64,000 bases of DNA from Trema orientale (GCA_002914845.1 JXTC01000437.1:109558-173557), one strand, 5' to 3'. Positions 33,549 through 47,339 are shown, numbered from the stretch's first letter. Notes: generated by a model from the sequence alone, not told the origin. Numbers and translations: made by a program.

Positions 33549-34142
33549 GAAATTTTCATCTACTGCTCATTTTTTTTCCTCTATACATGAATTTTTGAAT
33601 TTTAAATTACAAATTTTTTAGAGCTTTTCCATAATACAACTTTCCATTTCCTAATTTTTTCTTACTTCTCAATCTTCAACGCTTTATTCACTTACTCTCT
33701 CTTTTACTCTTTTTGCTCTTCTTTTCCATCTCTTCTCTCCCATTCTTCGTTTTTCGGATGATAAAATCTAGCTACAATGATGGATATATATAAATGTGGT
33801 ACTATATCTCTCTCACACTCTTAAAGTTTTTCTTATTGTCTCCCATCTCTTTTTCTCTCTTCTCCCTCTTCTTCCTCCTCTATTTCTTCTCCCCTCTCCA
33901 TCTCTTCTTCTCCTTTGTCTCTTCTCTGACAATAAAATCCGGTTACAAAATGTAAATGCAACAACTCAACTCAATGATTGTAAAAGATAATAGATTTATG
34001 TACAATTAAAGTTTTCTAGTTTCACAAAATGGCTTTATCGTTTGATCATGATCATTGATACTAGCATGCTTGCAGTATTTTTTTTTTAATATATTCTAAA
34101 GTCTTTCACGTCGGTGTGAAACCGATGTAGTAAGATTACCAT
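33549..34142. other. Pyrimidine-rich flank of the inner CACTA element
   Basis: CT-rich (33640-33930, TCTTCTCCCTCTTCTTCCT words) and non-coding. Near 34100-34140 an ACGTCGGTGTGAAACCGATG dyad suggests it belongs to an outer CACTA element whose other end is at 39093. Confidence 0.45.
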
Positions 34143-35639
34143 CACTACAAGAAAAGAGACTTTTGGCAACCAAATTTTCAGCTACTAAAATATATTGGTA
34201 GCAGTAAATTGTATTTTGCTACCAATTTGTGGTAGCAGAAAGTTCTGGTAGAGTAAACAATGCAAATGAGACCAAATCTTTTGGCTCCTAAAATTTTTGT
34301 AGCCGGATAATATTTTTGGCTATCAAAATAACTTTTGGCAGCAAAAAATACTAGTAAAATTTGGTGGGTTAATGGGTTATTGACTACCAAAAATTGTTAG
34401 TAGCAAATAATAATTTTTGGCTACTGAATAGTTAGTAGCCGAAATTTAAAATGTTTCTTATAGCTAAATTTTTGCAAATTTTGTGCTACTACATATTTTA
34501 TTGCCAAATATGTGCATATTTTCTGTATTTTTGTTTAGATATATTTTCTATATTTTTGTTTAGACACTACAAACATTAGTAGTAAAAAGATTATTATAAA
34601 CACTTTTTTCAGTGTAATTATATGGTAGTAGAATGTTTGTTAAACTTCATTCAAAATAATACAAGTGAAGTTTTAACAATGAATTATATGACTCTTAGTC
34701 AAACTCTCCTTAATACACATTATATGCTAAATGATATCAATTGTATTATGTTTCTATCACAAAATTTATTTTAGAAGCGTTATTTAATTTTATTAGTCGT
34801 TGTATGTTCTTATCTCAAATTTTTTTACACATAAATAATGTATTGATGAGGAATAAAAATGAGAAAGAAAAAAGCTATCTAGAAAAAAATTATTAAATTA
34901 CAGAATATTGGATCAAGGTACATTTTCTTTGGTAGAGATATGAATCTTCTATACAAAATTATTAAGAACGAAAAAACAGAGCGAGAATAAATTTCTTTAG
35001 GAAGACAAAAAAAGCAATAAATATGTCACTTGTTCATATCTATTTATTTTCAAAGGTGAATTTAGGAGACAAAAATAAAAGAGCAGATATCAAAGTGTGC
35101 ATTGTTTTTTTTTTTTTTTTATAATGAAACGTGCATTGTTTTTAATCCAATAAGTTTTGAAACAAGATGTTTAAATTATAAATATTCCAAAAATATCAAT
35201 GAACGTATAATTTTTCTCTAAAGAAATAGTAGAACAAATTAAGGGAGATTAAATTCTGTGTATTTAAAGATTTTCCAGCAAATAATAATAAGAAGTTAGA
35301 TTTAAAATTCAAATTGACTCAAATTCTTAAGTTTAAACGAGATCATTTATTTTAGTTGAATTAATTAAATTCAAAATAAATTAGTTACTTATTAAAAGGG
35401 AGAGATGAAATTAAGATCTAATTAAGTGGATTTGTTGGCAAGATGTTTGCGTGCAGTACACCTATATATAACGTATCTTTTTCTGCATATAAGTATAAAA
35501 TTGAATGTACACCCATAAAATAATAATATATTAAATATTTATTTCTACTTATAAAAAAAAAATCATAAACTGAATGAAAATAAATAATTATATTTACTAT
35601 ATAATTCATAACTTTGTCGAAATTTTAGGAAATTTTTAA

Positions 35640-36110
35640 AAAACACTCTTGTTCCCCTTCCCCTGCCTTTTGCTCATCTCTTTTCTCTAAAAACACTCTC
35701 CCTCCCTCTCTAAAATTTAGCGCCATTTTTCTCCCATTTTCTCCGAACACCCACAGAACGACCTCCACCCTCTCCCTGTCTCTCTAAAAGTCAGCTTCTT
35801 TCTGTCATTATCCCTGACGCTCCCCCTCTCTCTGGCTCTCTCTTTACTCTGGCTTCTCTATTTTCATTTCTTCTCCTTTCTCATTTTGACAATCTCTTTC
35901 TCTTTTTCTCTTTCAGTCTATCCCTCCTTCCCTCTAGCTCTCTCTCTCTCCACCGAAGCATCACAAGGTCTTCCCAAGCCAAAAATCAGTTTATGTAAAG
36001 TTCTCCCCACCGAAGCATCACAACGTCTTCCCAAACCAAAAATCAATTTCTGTAAAGTTTGGGCATTTTTTTTAGGGTTTTGATTTTGGTATTTTTTTTT
36101 TTTTTGATTC
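35640..36110 (+). repeat. CT-rich leader-like segment with a 57-bp tandem duplication
   Basis: Long CTCTCTC/CCCTCTC tracts like a plant 5' UTR. Two adjacent copies starting CACCGAAGCATCACAA (35951 and 36008) share GTCTTCCCAA and CAAAAATCA. May be the transduced 5' end of a host gene; the gene of origin is not identified. Confidence 0.55.
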
Positions 36111-37036
36111 AGAGATGTTCATTTCGATGGCTGAGATGGTCGATAATTCAAAGGAAGTTTCAACGAAGACCTATCCTAGAGAATTTGATTGCCGGAGATG
36201 ATGTGAGTATTCTGAACCTAGTTCATGAGATATCAATGATTATTTTGGGGGAATTTTGGGTTACAATTTGAAATTTTTGGTAGCTTGTTACGGATAAGCC
36301 GAGAAATCTAATCTAGGGTATGATTAACCAAGGATTAGGATCTAGGCTCTAAGGTTTCTGAGTATTCTAAATTCTCATTTCATTTTGTTTTGGTTCACAC
36401 TTGGTTCAGTAGTTAGAACCTGACTATTCATATTCTGATTGTACAGTAATTGTTTTTGGATAAATGCATATGCAAATTAATATTCCTTGGGTTTTTGACG
36501 TCTAGCTGGGAATCATTTTGAATCTTAAGGTTTTTATTTCTGTTTTTAATTTTGAGTTTGGTCAAATTTTGCGAGAAGTTTATTCTTTTTGTGTAATCTA
36601 CTAGATGTAGCTCATGGTTGCCACCACTTTGGTGTTATGCAATAGATCTTTGGACATTGGTATACTTGAAGGAGTTCTATAACTACTAATTATACCTGCA
36701 ATCAATTGCTATTATTGGTAGAGAGGTAAGATATTTTTGTATATTTTTGTATTCTAATTAAAACGCCAGTATTAGTGGAGAGGTAATGTTGAAATCTAGA
36801 ATATAAGCTCTTTGTATTATTTCATCAAGAATGAGAAATATGGGTTATGATGCTAGAACGGAAGTTACTATTCTGGAGCTTGACTGCAGAAAAAGCTCCT
36901 TTCACTAGAAAGTTCTTATGATTGATATTGTTATTTTGAACTATCACATGTTAAATGTCAGAGTTCTTCTTATTAAAAATGAGTTTGTCTTATGAATGAC
37001 GTTTCTATTCTTTTAGTTGAAGAAAATTAATTTCAG

Positions 37037-37114
37037 GGAACAAATATTCTTGTTGATAATAAAGGATGCATTAAACTCACAGGTTTTAGTGCATCAAAAC
37101 AAGTTGTTGAGCTG
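37037..37114 (+). pseudogene. Captured MAP kinase kinase kinase (ANP/NPK1-like) exon
   Basis: 78 nt after a good 3' splice site (TTTCAG) and before a GTGCGT donor. They translate in one frame to 26 residues beginning [14 protein letters not shown] and ending VVEL. This is the kinase subdomain VIb-VII region of plant ANP1/NPK1-type MAPKKKs, where the family reads [15 protein letters not shown] then A-D-F-G-A-S-K. The metal-binding D-F-G here is G-F-S, so a product would be kinase-dead. It lies inside the CACTA element, flanked by intron-like DNA. I did not recognise the neighbouring exons. Confidence 0.7.
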
Positions 37115-38961
37115 GTGCGTTCACTTTCATTTTGATCACATCTTTGTTTAGTACCTCAATTTTGAAAAGGAACCCTATAATGTTATACTCTTTTCCATAT
37201 GCATGCCTCTAATGCTGAGATGAATTTGTTTGATTTTTGTCCTGAGTGCTTTGGCATTGACATGGATGTCCTTGGTAGATCTGCCCCAAAGCGGACTTAG
37301 ACAACATAGATGTAATCTTGAATTTCTTGTATTCATTTCCTTTGATGTTTCTTTTTTTTGTTTGTACTATGCAGCAGTAACTTACTGTTGCACTATGCTG
37401 ATGTAACTTGGAACTCTTTTACTAGTTTAACTAAGTTTTTAATTTTATTTTTTGAGAAAATAGGTTACTTGGAAGCCATGATATGTTGGTTTTAAATTGG
37501 TAGCATTTGTTTTTCCAATAAGTACAACTAGTGCCATATTTTGTAAATTTATATGTTCAGGTTGATTGATAGCTTATGTAAGAAGGTTACGTATTGAGCA
37601 TATCTCTTGGGATCTAATATTCATATATAGTAATGACCACAAGTACTAGTAAAATAAAAATCGAGGTTTGCTTAATTGGGCATGTTTTAGGAGCCTTTTA
37701 TTGCATTTTTCATTTTGAAATATGTCGCACCAATGACATTATATGAAATTCCTTCTTATTTTGTAGGAGGCTGCTATTCATTCTCGAATCTTGAGTATTC
37801 AAATATAGAATTTACTTGGCTATTTATATATTTAATTTATTTTGTGTATTCAAATATAGAATTTACTTGGCTATTTATATATTTAATTTATTTTTGTGTA
37901 GTAGATAATTGATGTGTGGACTTATTGTTCTATTGCAGGTTTTTGTTTGATGCAGGAATCTTCTTTCTTCAAATTTTGATAACAAGAGCAAGATCGAAAT
38001 AAGTTCCATGATTGATCCAATTGCTCTGTGCAATCTTTGCAAAATATTTTAAGAATGTATTACATTTCTAAATTTATACTCTACTTGTTCATATGCATAG
38101 TTTTGTGTTCCAATGTCTCATTTTTATTTTAATTTCATTATTTTTGTTTTCAATGTTGTATTGTTTGTAATGTATAAGTATTTGCATATTCTTGTAATGT
38201 TTGACGGGTAATATATTCTTACAGTTTTCTTGCTGTAAATGGATATTAGGAAAGACCAGAGTTTGGAACATAGTTGCAGAAGTGCAGTGGGAAGAAAATG
38301 CTTCAACAAGTATTGAAAAAAAAAAGATAGCAAAAAGAAAAAAAGTCAATGTTCTTTTTCTCTTTGATCTGGATGCAATTCGATAGTTAGCTAGTAAACA
38401 ACCAATTCTTGTAATCTTAAATTACACTATCGTATTCGCATGTGTACATATATCTATTGATTTGTGTAGCATTAATTTTATAATTAATTTGTTTAATTTT
38501 GATGTTTTATATTTTAGATGTCTAAATAATTAAAGAATTACAAATTATTAATTTAAGAAATAACAAAAAATATTAATATTCGTAAAATCATAAAATTAGA
38601 AGTGTAATTTTGTTTTTTAAATTTATTATTCATTTTTTACTACGAAATTATCTAGTAGCTAATGCTTCATTTGGTTGTATTAGACACTATATTATCCGCT
38701 ACCAAATTTTATAGCATTTGCTACTAAATTTTTGTAGCAAGATAGTTGTATAGACACCAAATTTTGATCTCTTTGTCACTAAATTTTCGAATTTTTGCTA
38801 CCAACTATTGGTAGTAGAAAGCATATAGCTTTTGCTACTAAGTTTTTTTTTGGTAGCAAAGTAGCTATCAATTTTTTTGGTAGCAAAACAATTATTTACT
38901 ACTAAAAGCGTACTTTTAGCTACCTATTTTTTTGTAGCTAGAAGGCTTTTTTCTTGTAGTG

Positions 38962-39093
38962 CATGTCAGTGTCAGACTGACATGAATGTACCTGACTTAC
39001 AATGTTAGGTGCATACATGTCAGATTTAAGACTGATTAAAAATATTTTTTACGTCACTTTCTAAGTACCGTGAAATCCTCATTTTATTGTAGT
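38962..39093. mobile_element. Right end of an outer CACTA element
   Basis: After the inner element the sequence ends in TTTTATTGTAGTG at 39093, a CACTA terminus, preceded by subterminal dyads such as TGTCAGTGTCAGACTGACAT (38964-38983). The inner element inserted here. The left terminus of the outer one was not located with certainty. Confidence 0.55.
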
Positions 39094-40982
39094 GATACAA
39101 ATCTTGAAAGAATATTATAAATAAGCTATTATTATATATATCTATATTTATTTTTGAAGTGTATGGTTAAAAGATAAGGTAGCCAATTATCTTTTCAATA
39201 TATACGTGATATTTTATGTACGAAGTTAAAAACAAAACACAAGAATTCCTGTAATAAAATGTTAACTTTACTTCTTTTTTCCTTGTTCATAATTAGGAAT
39301 CTCAAATAAGTATTATGATCTGGAGCCGCAATCTATATATATGTATATATTTGATGGTTTCTACTAATTGGAATATTTTTATTTCTTTAGACTTAGGCTT
39401 AGGTTTATGATATAGAGGCCTGTTTTTAAGTTATTTACGTTGGGCTAATATGTTGAGTTTTGTTGTACTCTTATTTCAGACTTGTTCTATCGATTTTAAA
39501 TATTGTTTATTTTCCTTTTAATTAACCTTTCAGGCAGAATGTGTATGACATATTTATGGAATGTTTATAAGTAAATGATTGTTCTATGTTACGAAATAAT
39601 GAGGAATATCACCTGCACGTCCAATAAATAATTAATTGTCACTTTACGTACCTTTCTTTTTCTCTCGAGGAAAAATATACGAGAGAATATTCCAAAAGAT
39701 TTTTTTTTTTTTTTGAGGGAATAGAAGAATTCTCGTACATTAGTAATATAAGCCCCTATAAGAGAAATTTAGGTGGATGACCAAAATTTTAAATTTGATT
39801 AAGTAGATGTCCACTTTTAAAATTTTATAGTTAAATGTCCAGGTATATATATTTTTACACTTGGTAGATATGTGTATCTACCAATTTTAGTTACTGCATG
39901 TACTGAAATGCACTGGGTATATAATTTTTTATCCTTGGTATGTAAAATTTTACACTTGGTATATATGCATATATACCAGACATTTTGCTATAACATTTGA
40001 CAAAGAAACATTTACTGAAATTGGGCCCAAAATTTAGTCATATTTCTATAAGCCCCTATATATAAATCACACAATACGCGTTAAAGGCTCAAAAGAAATC
40101 TGCTAAATTGATTTATCAAGTGAAGTTAGATTTAGTATAAATATTATATGTAATACCTTAATATTAAATCACGTAGTAGTTAAATTAAACACGTACGTAT
40201 ATCTTAGTGAATAACGTAATACACATTTATAACTTGTGTTATATGAGATGTTTAAAAACCTTATGAATCATGTGGTGATAATACAGTGAACATACAGTCA
40301 TATATGTATTAGAAATCATGCTCCTCACCAGGAGTAGATAAATAACAGCTTTTTGGATTTTTAAGCACTTGGATAATTAATTCATAGCTAGCTAAATGTT
40401 CAGTAATAAGAGTGTTGAATGAGGACTTCGATTCACAGTCAATTTTGTGAAAAGACAAATAATCTACTAGAGGTAATTTTGTCTTAGGAAATAAGAAATA
40501 TTTGCTGTTTAATATAAGGAGTTGTTGGGCATAAGAATGAGAATGGGAAAGATTCCATGTTTGTTCTTATGAGTTTTGTATTTTTTGACCTATGAGAATG
40601 TGAGATTTAAGGAATTAAGTTAGCCATGATTTGGGGTAATACAAAACCCACGCAGATAGGTGGTTTTTATATTAACCCCCATATGAATCATGGGCCCAAC
40701 AATAAAAGGACAATCTTTTAGCTCTATCTTTTCTCCCATATTCCTATATCATGCGAAACCAAACAAAGTTTTCTTTCTTAGGAAACTTAAAAAAGATTAT
40801 TCTGCACAACCAAACATAATTATTCAGGTTTCCAAAGAATCACATCACCGTCCTCAACTTCCTTATCAATCTAAAAACTTAGAACTCCCTAAACCAAACG
40901 GCATAAAAGAGTAAAATAATAATTTCACCTAGTCCCATTAGTATTTTATAGGAATATAAGTGTGGTAATAAATTACTTATTG
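39094..40982. other. AT-rich region with two matched palindromes; no gene
   Basis: No coding sequence. Two 22-bp dyads lie 95 bp apart: 39862-39883 (left arm TGGTAGATATG, one mismatch) and 39957-39978 (left arm TGGTATATATG, perfect). Both are preceded by TTACACT. The phrase ATAAGCCCCTATA occurs near 39748 and 40050, partly bounding this segment. Confidence 0.5.
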
Positions 40983-42264
40983 GATGTGCAACTGTCAAAT
41001 CGGGGCGGCATGAGCACGATACGATTAGTCGCCGTGCCCGACATGATACGACATGATTAATAACCGTGCCTGGGTCAGTATGGCACATTAAGTAAATATG
41101 TCTGGACTGGCACGGACACAGGCACAGCGTGGCGCGACAAGCTTGAATAACGGCCACGGTAGGCACGACTTAGAAAAATAATTAGTTTGCAAAAATATAA
41201 TTAAATTTTGGGCACACTTAATACAATCAATGTAAAAAAATTTGGAAAAAATTAAAATTAAATTTTTTTTTTTGTAAAAATAATATAATTTAAAAATATT
41301 ACGTCAATTTCTAATTTTTTGAAGCAAAAATTCCAAATTTAATAAGTTTGGGTCAAAGATTAAGAATTTAGGGCAAACTCACCTCCAATAGAAAATCCTT
41401 AAAAGGTTAAGAAAGAAAAATACAGTTTAGGCTAATGTCAATCATAACTTTTGAGTTTATACGATATAATTTGAATAAGTAGCAATTTAGTTGGAATATA
41501 CTTTAACTATAGAAATTTAATTAAATTAATCATCATTTCTCACGTAAATTCTAATATTTTAATTTAGATTTGTTTTTATATAAAAGTTATCTCAATTTTC
41601 GAATAATTTCTTTCTATTACATAATAATTAACAATTCATAAATTATAATTACTTAAAAAAAATATGTCTAATAATATTAAACAATTAAATTTGTAAAAAA
41701 ACAAAAAAATCAATAATGAGCATGATTATGGAATAAGAACAATAAGAGTTGAAAATGGAAATAATTAGGCTTGAAAACATGTATGATATAAAAACTGGGT
41801 AATGTCAAACATAAGAATAACATAATAAAAAACAAGTACGATTAGGCTTAGAAATAATATAGTGTCTAAAACTGATGTAATTAGTACGAAAATAGCATAA
41901 TATCAAAAACGAGTATGATTAAGTACGGAAATAGCACAATATAAAAAACGAGCACGATTAGGTATAGAAAATTGCACAATTCTGGAAACAGGTACGATTA
42001 GGCATGGACATAACACAATACCGAAAACGGGTACAATTAGACATGATAATAGCATAATATCAAAAACGGGAATAATTAAGCATGAAAATAGACACGCACG
42101 ATAATGATACGTTAGCGACACGACTACGATATGAAATCGGGTACGGGCACAGTACATGTACGACATGGGCACAGGCATGTAACGGACTGAGCATGACACG
42201 AGGCACGAATATGCTGTAATTAAACGTGCCTGGGCCGGCGCAACATGGCCTAGTTAACATCTCT
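40983..42264. mobile_element. hAT-like non-autonomous element, copy 2, with ~45-bp internal repeats
   Basis: GC-rich ends (40983-41170 and 42100-42260) surround an AT-rich core. From 41700 to 42100 runs an array of about nine units of 40-50 bp, each with AAAACGAGCACGATTAGGCA-like and GAAAATAGCACAATAT-like parts. The right end, reverse-complemented, begins TAGAGATGTTAACTAGGCC, resembling hAT termini. Related to 10350-11110. Boundaries are approximate; no target duplication found. Confidence 0.55.
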
Positions 42265-43152
42265 AGATGTTCTTATTTATTATGTTTTGCTTAACATTCT
42301 TTTTATAATATTTATATAATTCAAGAGTGTAAATTTGAATTTTCAGTGAACCAAAATTAACATCTTCACTTCATTTAAACAACGAGTAAATTTTGACTAG
42401 ACACGATTTATATATGCTTGAATTACGTAGATGCACATGATCCTCAATTTAACTCAATTACATTGGACTATATTAGTGTTGTGATTTTAAATTAAGTTAT
42501 ATCTTCTTGATATTTGCTTATATTTGTTTTAATTATACAATTTAAATATCATTACATTTCCATGAATATTAATATGATGTTAGACTAATTACATAATTTT
42601 TATACATAAGAAGATTTAGTTTACGAATAATAATTTAAAATAGTTCATAATTTTTAAAAGAAGATGCACATTTTATTTAATTGTAACTATTAATGCAGTT
42701 TATTTTTATTATATGAATAGAATATGTTATGCAAACCGTAAATATAGAGACATTCAGATAGAGATATTATATATATAATAAATATTATATATAATTGGAC
42801 TAAGATCATGAGGCTGAAACTATGAGAAGCTCCTTTAGAAAATATAATGTTTACATTCATCAACTGACGATCATATATTGATTGATATAGTAAATAATGA
42901 ACTCTTGTTTGTCGTATTATATCTTTTCATTTATAAGTGTAAGGTCTATTATAATAACATATAAATATTTTAGTATTATGGAGATATAATATAACAAATA
43001 GCTGGGATCACATTTTACATATATGCAATCCACTTCTTCTCTTGATTAGAAGTTAGAAAAGACATGTTCTTAAGTATTGATTCGAGTCCTGGACAATAAG
43101 CGCATTGTTTCTGATAAAAGTTAACAAAAATTAATAATTTATAATTAATTGC
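42265..43152. other. AT-rich spacer, nothing recognised
   Basis: No gene, RNA or bounded repeat could be supported. Confidence 0.5.
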
Positions 43153-43433
43153 AAATCCTGTAGGTTTTTTTTTTTTTTTTTTTACCTATGTGTAGGTATT
43201 TTTTTTAGCCGTTAGATCATCATCTAATGGTGATCCAATAGCTATAATGAAGTGCATAAAAAGACGTGCATCATTAATGCTATTTCTATTTCTCTCTCCT
43301 ATTTTTTACGTTAAAAAAATATGTATAATAAATTTTCATTGGCCAAAATATTACCTATGTGATGATTAGTGCCTTTTATAATTAGTCTTGAAATAAATGA
43401 TGATTAGAGAATCAACCTACTGGATTGGTGCCT
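43153..43433. mobile_element. MITE family A, copy 2 (inverted relative to copy 1)
   Basis: Shares AGCCGTTAGATCATCATCTA, the ACGTGCATCATTAATGCTA-like block and AATTTTCATTGGCC with copy 1 on the other strand. The right end CTACTGGATTGGTGCC is intact. A 59-bp tandem repeat starting GTGCCTTTTATAATTAGTC (43369 and 43428) straddles that end, so the flank and part of the terminus were duplicated. Confidence 0.8.
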
Positions 43434-43489
43434 TTTATAATTAGTCTTGAAATAAATGATGATTAGAGAATCAACAATACTTAAGAATA

Positions 43490-43790
43490 AAGATGTAATT
43501 AGAGAGATTAGTAGACATAGAACTAGCTTTACGAATGAGTGTTTAGTAGATGGTCAACTTATATGTGATGATTTAATCAATAAACTATTCACAACTTTCT
43601 AATTGAATAAATTTTTATCTATAATATTGAAAGAGCTACTTTAGATTTTTAGTGGAGTAATCCGAGAGTTAATAAATTATATTTATTGATTAAAAAATTT
43701 AACTAATCAATTAAATTTAATAGAATTTAATATTATAGGTCCAACATTTGATCCCCGGGCTAACTTATTATATACTATGATAGATTACAT
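43490..43790 (+). repeat. Copia LTR fragment related to the 8425-10344 solo LTR
   Basis: Shares AGATTTTTAGTGGAGTAAT, a following TTAATAAATTATA and GGTCCA...CCCC with the minus strand of the solo LTR (around 9350-9480). Ends are not defined. Confidence 0.6.
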
Positions 43791-46359
43791 AGTTAAGAGA
43801 ATTGATTAGGCCACTGTCTAAATGAGTTTGGACTAAGGCTAGCACATCAACATTGCTACATACTTAACATAGTTATTTTTGGAGTAAAAATATCACGACC
43901 CAAAATCACGGCCAATTATGTATAGGGAATTTTACAAATAGAAATTCCCTAAATTATTTTACAAGAATTAATAAATAAAGTTATATTTTGAGAATTCTTA
44001 GAAAAAATGATAGCTGATAATAGAGTACAATATCCATACAAGAAGATCATAAAAACCATCCATTTGATAAAAATTTATTGTTGAAAATCAAATAATTAGG
44101 AGTTTAGAATGTCTATTAATTGTTTCAAAATGTCCTTATATATAAAAAGTCGTTAAAATTCTCTCATACATCTACCTATAGTATTATTAAATATGGCTAA
44201 ACAATTATTGAGGAAAGTAGAAATACAGAAACAATAAAGTAGTACGAACCCAGAATAAGAAACAAGAGTACTACAGGGAATGCTAGGTCACTTCATGTAA
44301 TCCATTAATTTTGTGAATAGCTACATCATATTTCATTTGTCTATTTTAATGTTGGGATGAGAAATACAATGATAATTGTGAATTATTTTTAAATCTTACG
44401 CACATAATTCACGTAGTTAATTCTATGAATTTATTGTCATATAAATTAAATTGGAGCTTAGTATTAACTTATTATTAGAACACCTAACAAAAGGATTAAA
44501 GTTTGGTCTTAAAAAAATAGAAAGAGTTGTGTGACTGTGGAAATTAGAGTAATATTAAGAAGCAATAAGGGTACCCAAATAATTAATCCATGCTAAGTGG
44601 AGAAGTTAGTAGTTGAAGGGTGAGTTGCTGAAGTATTGTTATTATAGTATTGTGTTAGTAGAATTTTGTGTAAAGCCTTGAAGTACTAAGCTACTTGGTG
44701 TCTTAACCATATTATATAACCTATTCTCAGCTTTGGCATTATATTTTATTGACTGAGTGGTAGTGTAAGTATTGTTTTGTGAGCAACAAACACAAGGTAT
44801 CGTGGTGGTTTGCTCCCATCATATTATAGTTTTTGGACTTTATATTAAAGTAAGGATAATGGGAGTAAGGTGTCAATGGTTAGTCAAGTGGCTGAATAGG
44901 TGTTGAAAGGAATTGTTAAGTGTCAAATGGTGGTTACATATTGAAGACATCTGCTACTCCTTTGACTGCATGCTTGTCGTGTCTTTCTTATTCAATGTTC
45001 TTAGTTTCATTATTCAATAGAAAGCTGAATACTCCTCTCTACCGTAGCCTTTTTCTCTCTTTTTCACTCTCTCTGTATTTCTGAACTCTTTCCAAGTGAT
45101 GGAGCTTTCCAACTCAGTCTCCCATTGCATGTTCATGGATTAAACTCTTAATTTTAAGATAAAAAACTTTGAATCCTTTTAAAATTTTTAGTTTTGCTTC
45201 ATATTTTCCCATGTAATTCTTTTCATTCTCTGTTTCAGATTTCAAATATGTACTACGATCATTCTAAACAAAATTGTAAAACAGATTATGAGTTATTTCA
45301 AACCTTGAATTTAAAATTTTGTTGTTTTGAGGAAACGAGAAAAAGTATTTCCGTGTTTTTGGTTTGACTATTAAAATCATTTTCAATGAGTAATAACTAA
45401 TATAGGATGTTGCTCTAAGGTTCTTTTAGTCCATAATCTTGTTATATAGCTTGAAAAAATAAATTTTGAGTTAGTTTGGAAAGTTTTATTTTAAGCTTTT
45501 GGTGAAAATCGAAATATAGAATTTCTGGATTCGTCACTGTACATTTCTAGTAGGTTTCATGTTTCACCCCATTAAGCTTATCCAAATGAGCTGCAATTTT
45601 GGTATATTATAGTATACATCTAGCTCTTTTCTAGTTGATCTTATTTGTAAAATTTTGATGAGAATTCGAATTTTTGCGAATTTTCAAAGATATGTTTTCA
45701 TTACTGTAGCAAAACAGAGTTTCGTCTCTGGAGTCGTTTTTGGTCGACTAGAATTTGTTTTGGTGGACTACAATCTGTTTTAATGATTTAATCAATGTGT
45801 TAAGTAGAGGTTGGTTTCCAAATTTGTTTTGGTCGACCAGGGTTTGTCGACCAAACTTTTTCAGATCCAGAAAATGATCTTTTAAGTTTCTTTCATTGTA
45901 GTTTAACCATGCTTTAACCCCTGGTACACTCCGAATACTGTATTTGAGAGTAATGACTTATACCAAGTTGTATTTCTTTTATTATTTAAGACTGGGATAG
46001 GTTAGGTACCTATTTACAATAGTATTAATATTAAAATTAGGGAAAATTTTCAATTAATCTTGTCATTGTATTGTGTTATAGTAGGAACATTTGTGCATAA
46101 GATTTTAGTGTGAGTTATTTTGCTAAATCTTGAGGTACACTATTTTTAGGTAAGTGCAGTTTTTTGTCCACAGCTTTTAGTAACTAATGGTGTAGAATTT
46201 ATATTGGAAATATATTTTATTCTGCTTTGCTTATTATATATACTAAATTAATTTTTTTTTATGCTTATTATATATACTAAGTTGATTTGTTTTTGTGCTA
46301 TTGAGATGTTGTGATAGCACGTTGTAAAGCACTTAGACAAATGCATATATTTGCACTTT

Positions 46360-46745
46360 CCAGTGATACTTGGGGTAAATCATTGTGGTATTTAGCTAAT
46401 GATACTTGTGGTAAATTGTTATGTGTACTTTTAGTGATGCTTGAGATGAGTCACTAATGCAATTAAGTAAGGATGCTTGTGATGAGTCATTACGTACACA
46501 TTTAGTGATACTTGTAATGAGTCGTTACATACACTTTTAGTGATACTTGTAATGAGTCACTAATGTAATTAGCAAATGATACTTATGGTGAGTCTTATGT
46601 ACTCTTTTTAGTGATACTTGTGATGAGTCACTAATATAATTAATTAACAATATTTTTGATGAGTTATTACATATACACTCTAGTGATGCTTGTGATGAGT
46701 CACTATTGAGCTAAGTTGATGATGCTTGTGATGAGTCGCCCAATA
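46360..46745 (+). repeat. Short tandem array of AGTGATACTTGTGATGAGTC-type units
   Basis: About ten alternating units of 30-40 bp combining TAGTGATGCTTGTGATGAGTC with a variable CATTACGTACAC or ACTAATGTAATTAAG tail. The same array recurs in the second 1-kb copy (next entry). Non-coding. Confidence 0.8.
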
Positions 46746-47339
46746 TTGGATAACAAAAAAAAAGGGTCTGGAACTTATTACTGTGTGTTATTGTTGACAA
46801 ACTTGTTATACTTGTTTTTGTAACTTTATTGTGCACCGAGGATGCCGTATTAAGTTTTGTTGTTGTTTGACTATTTCTAAGTTGGAGTATTCAGAAAATG
46901 ATCTTTTTAAGTTTCTTTCATTATAGTTTTACCGTGCTTTAACCATTGGTGTACTCCGAACACTATATTTAAGAGCAATGACTTAAACCAAGTTGAAATT
47001 TTTTATAGTTTAAGACTGGGATAGGTTAGGTACATATTTATAATCGTGTTAAAATTAAAATTAGGGAAAAGCTCCAATTAATCTTGTCACTATATAGTGT
47101 TACAGTAAGAAAGTTTGTGCTTAAGATTTTAGTGTAAGTTATTTTGCTAAATCTTAAGGTACACTATTTTCGGGTAAGTGCAGTTATCCGTCTTGAGTAA
47201 CAAATGGTATAGAATTTGTGCTGGAAAAATATTTTATTGTGCTTTGCTTATTATACATACTAAGTTAATTTATTTTTGTGCTATTGAGACATTGTGATAG
47301 CATGTGGTAAAGCACTTCGACAAATGCATATATATATGC

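Larger units (their letters stand above)
34143..38961. mobile_element. CACTA (En/Spm) non-autonomous element carrying host-like sequence, TSD CAT
   Basis: 4,819 bp with perfect 13-bp termini CACTACAAGAAAA and TTTTCTTGTAGTG, flanked by CAT at 34140-34142 and 38962-38964. Subterminal zones (34150-34500 and 38650-38950) are filled with TTTTGGTAGC/GCTACCAAA repeats in both orientations, the expected transposase binding sites. No transposase is recognised. The interior (35640-38380) has a CT-rich leader-like stretch, intron-like AT-rich sequence and at least one exon of a protein kinase, so it resembles a gene-capturing 'Pack-CACTA' element. Confidence 0.92.

Noticed and set aside
46360..46745. 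TGATGAGTC repeats looked like the CTGATGAG core of a hammerhead ribozyme (retrozyme candidate).
   Set aside because: No matching GAAAC box or stems I-III could be placed around any unit; the similarity is limited to a short word in a tandem repeat.
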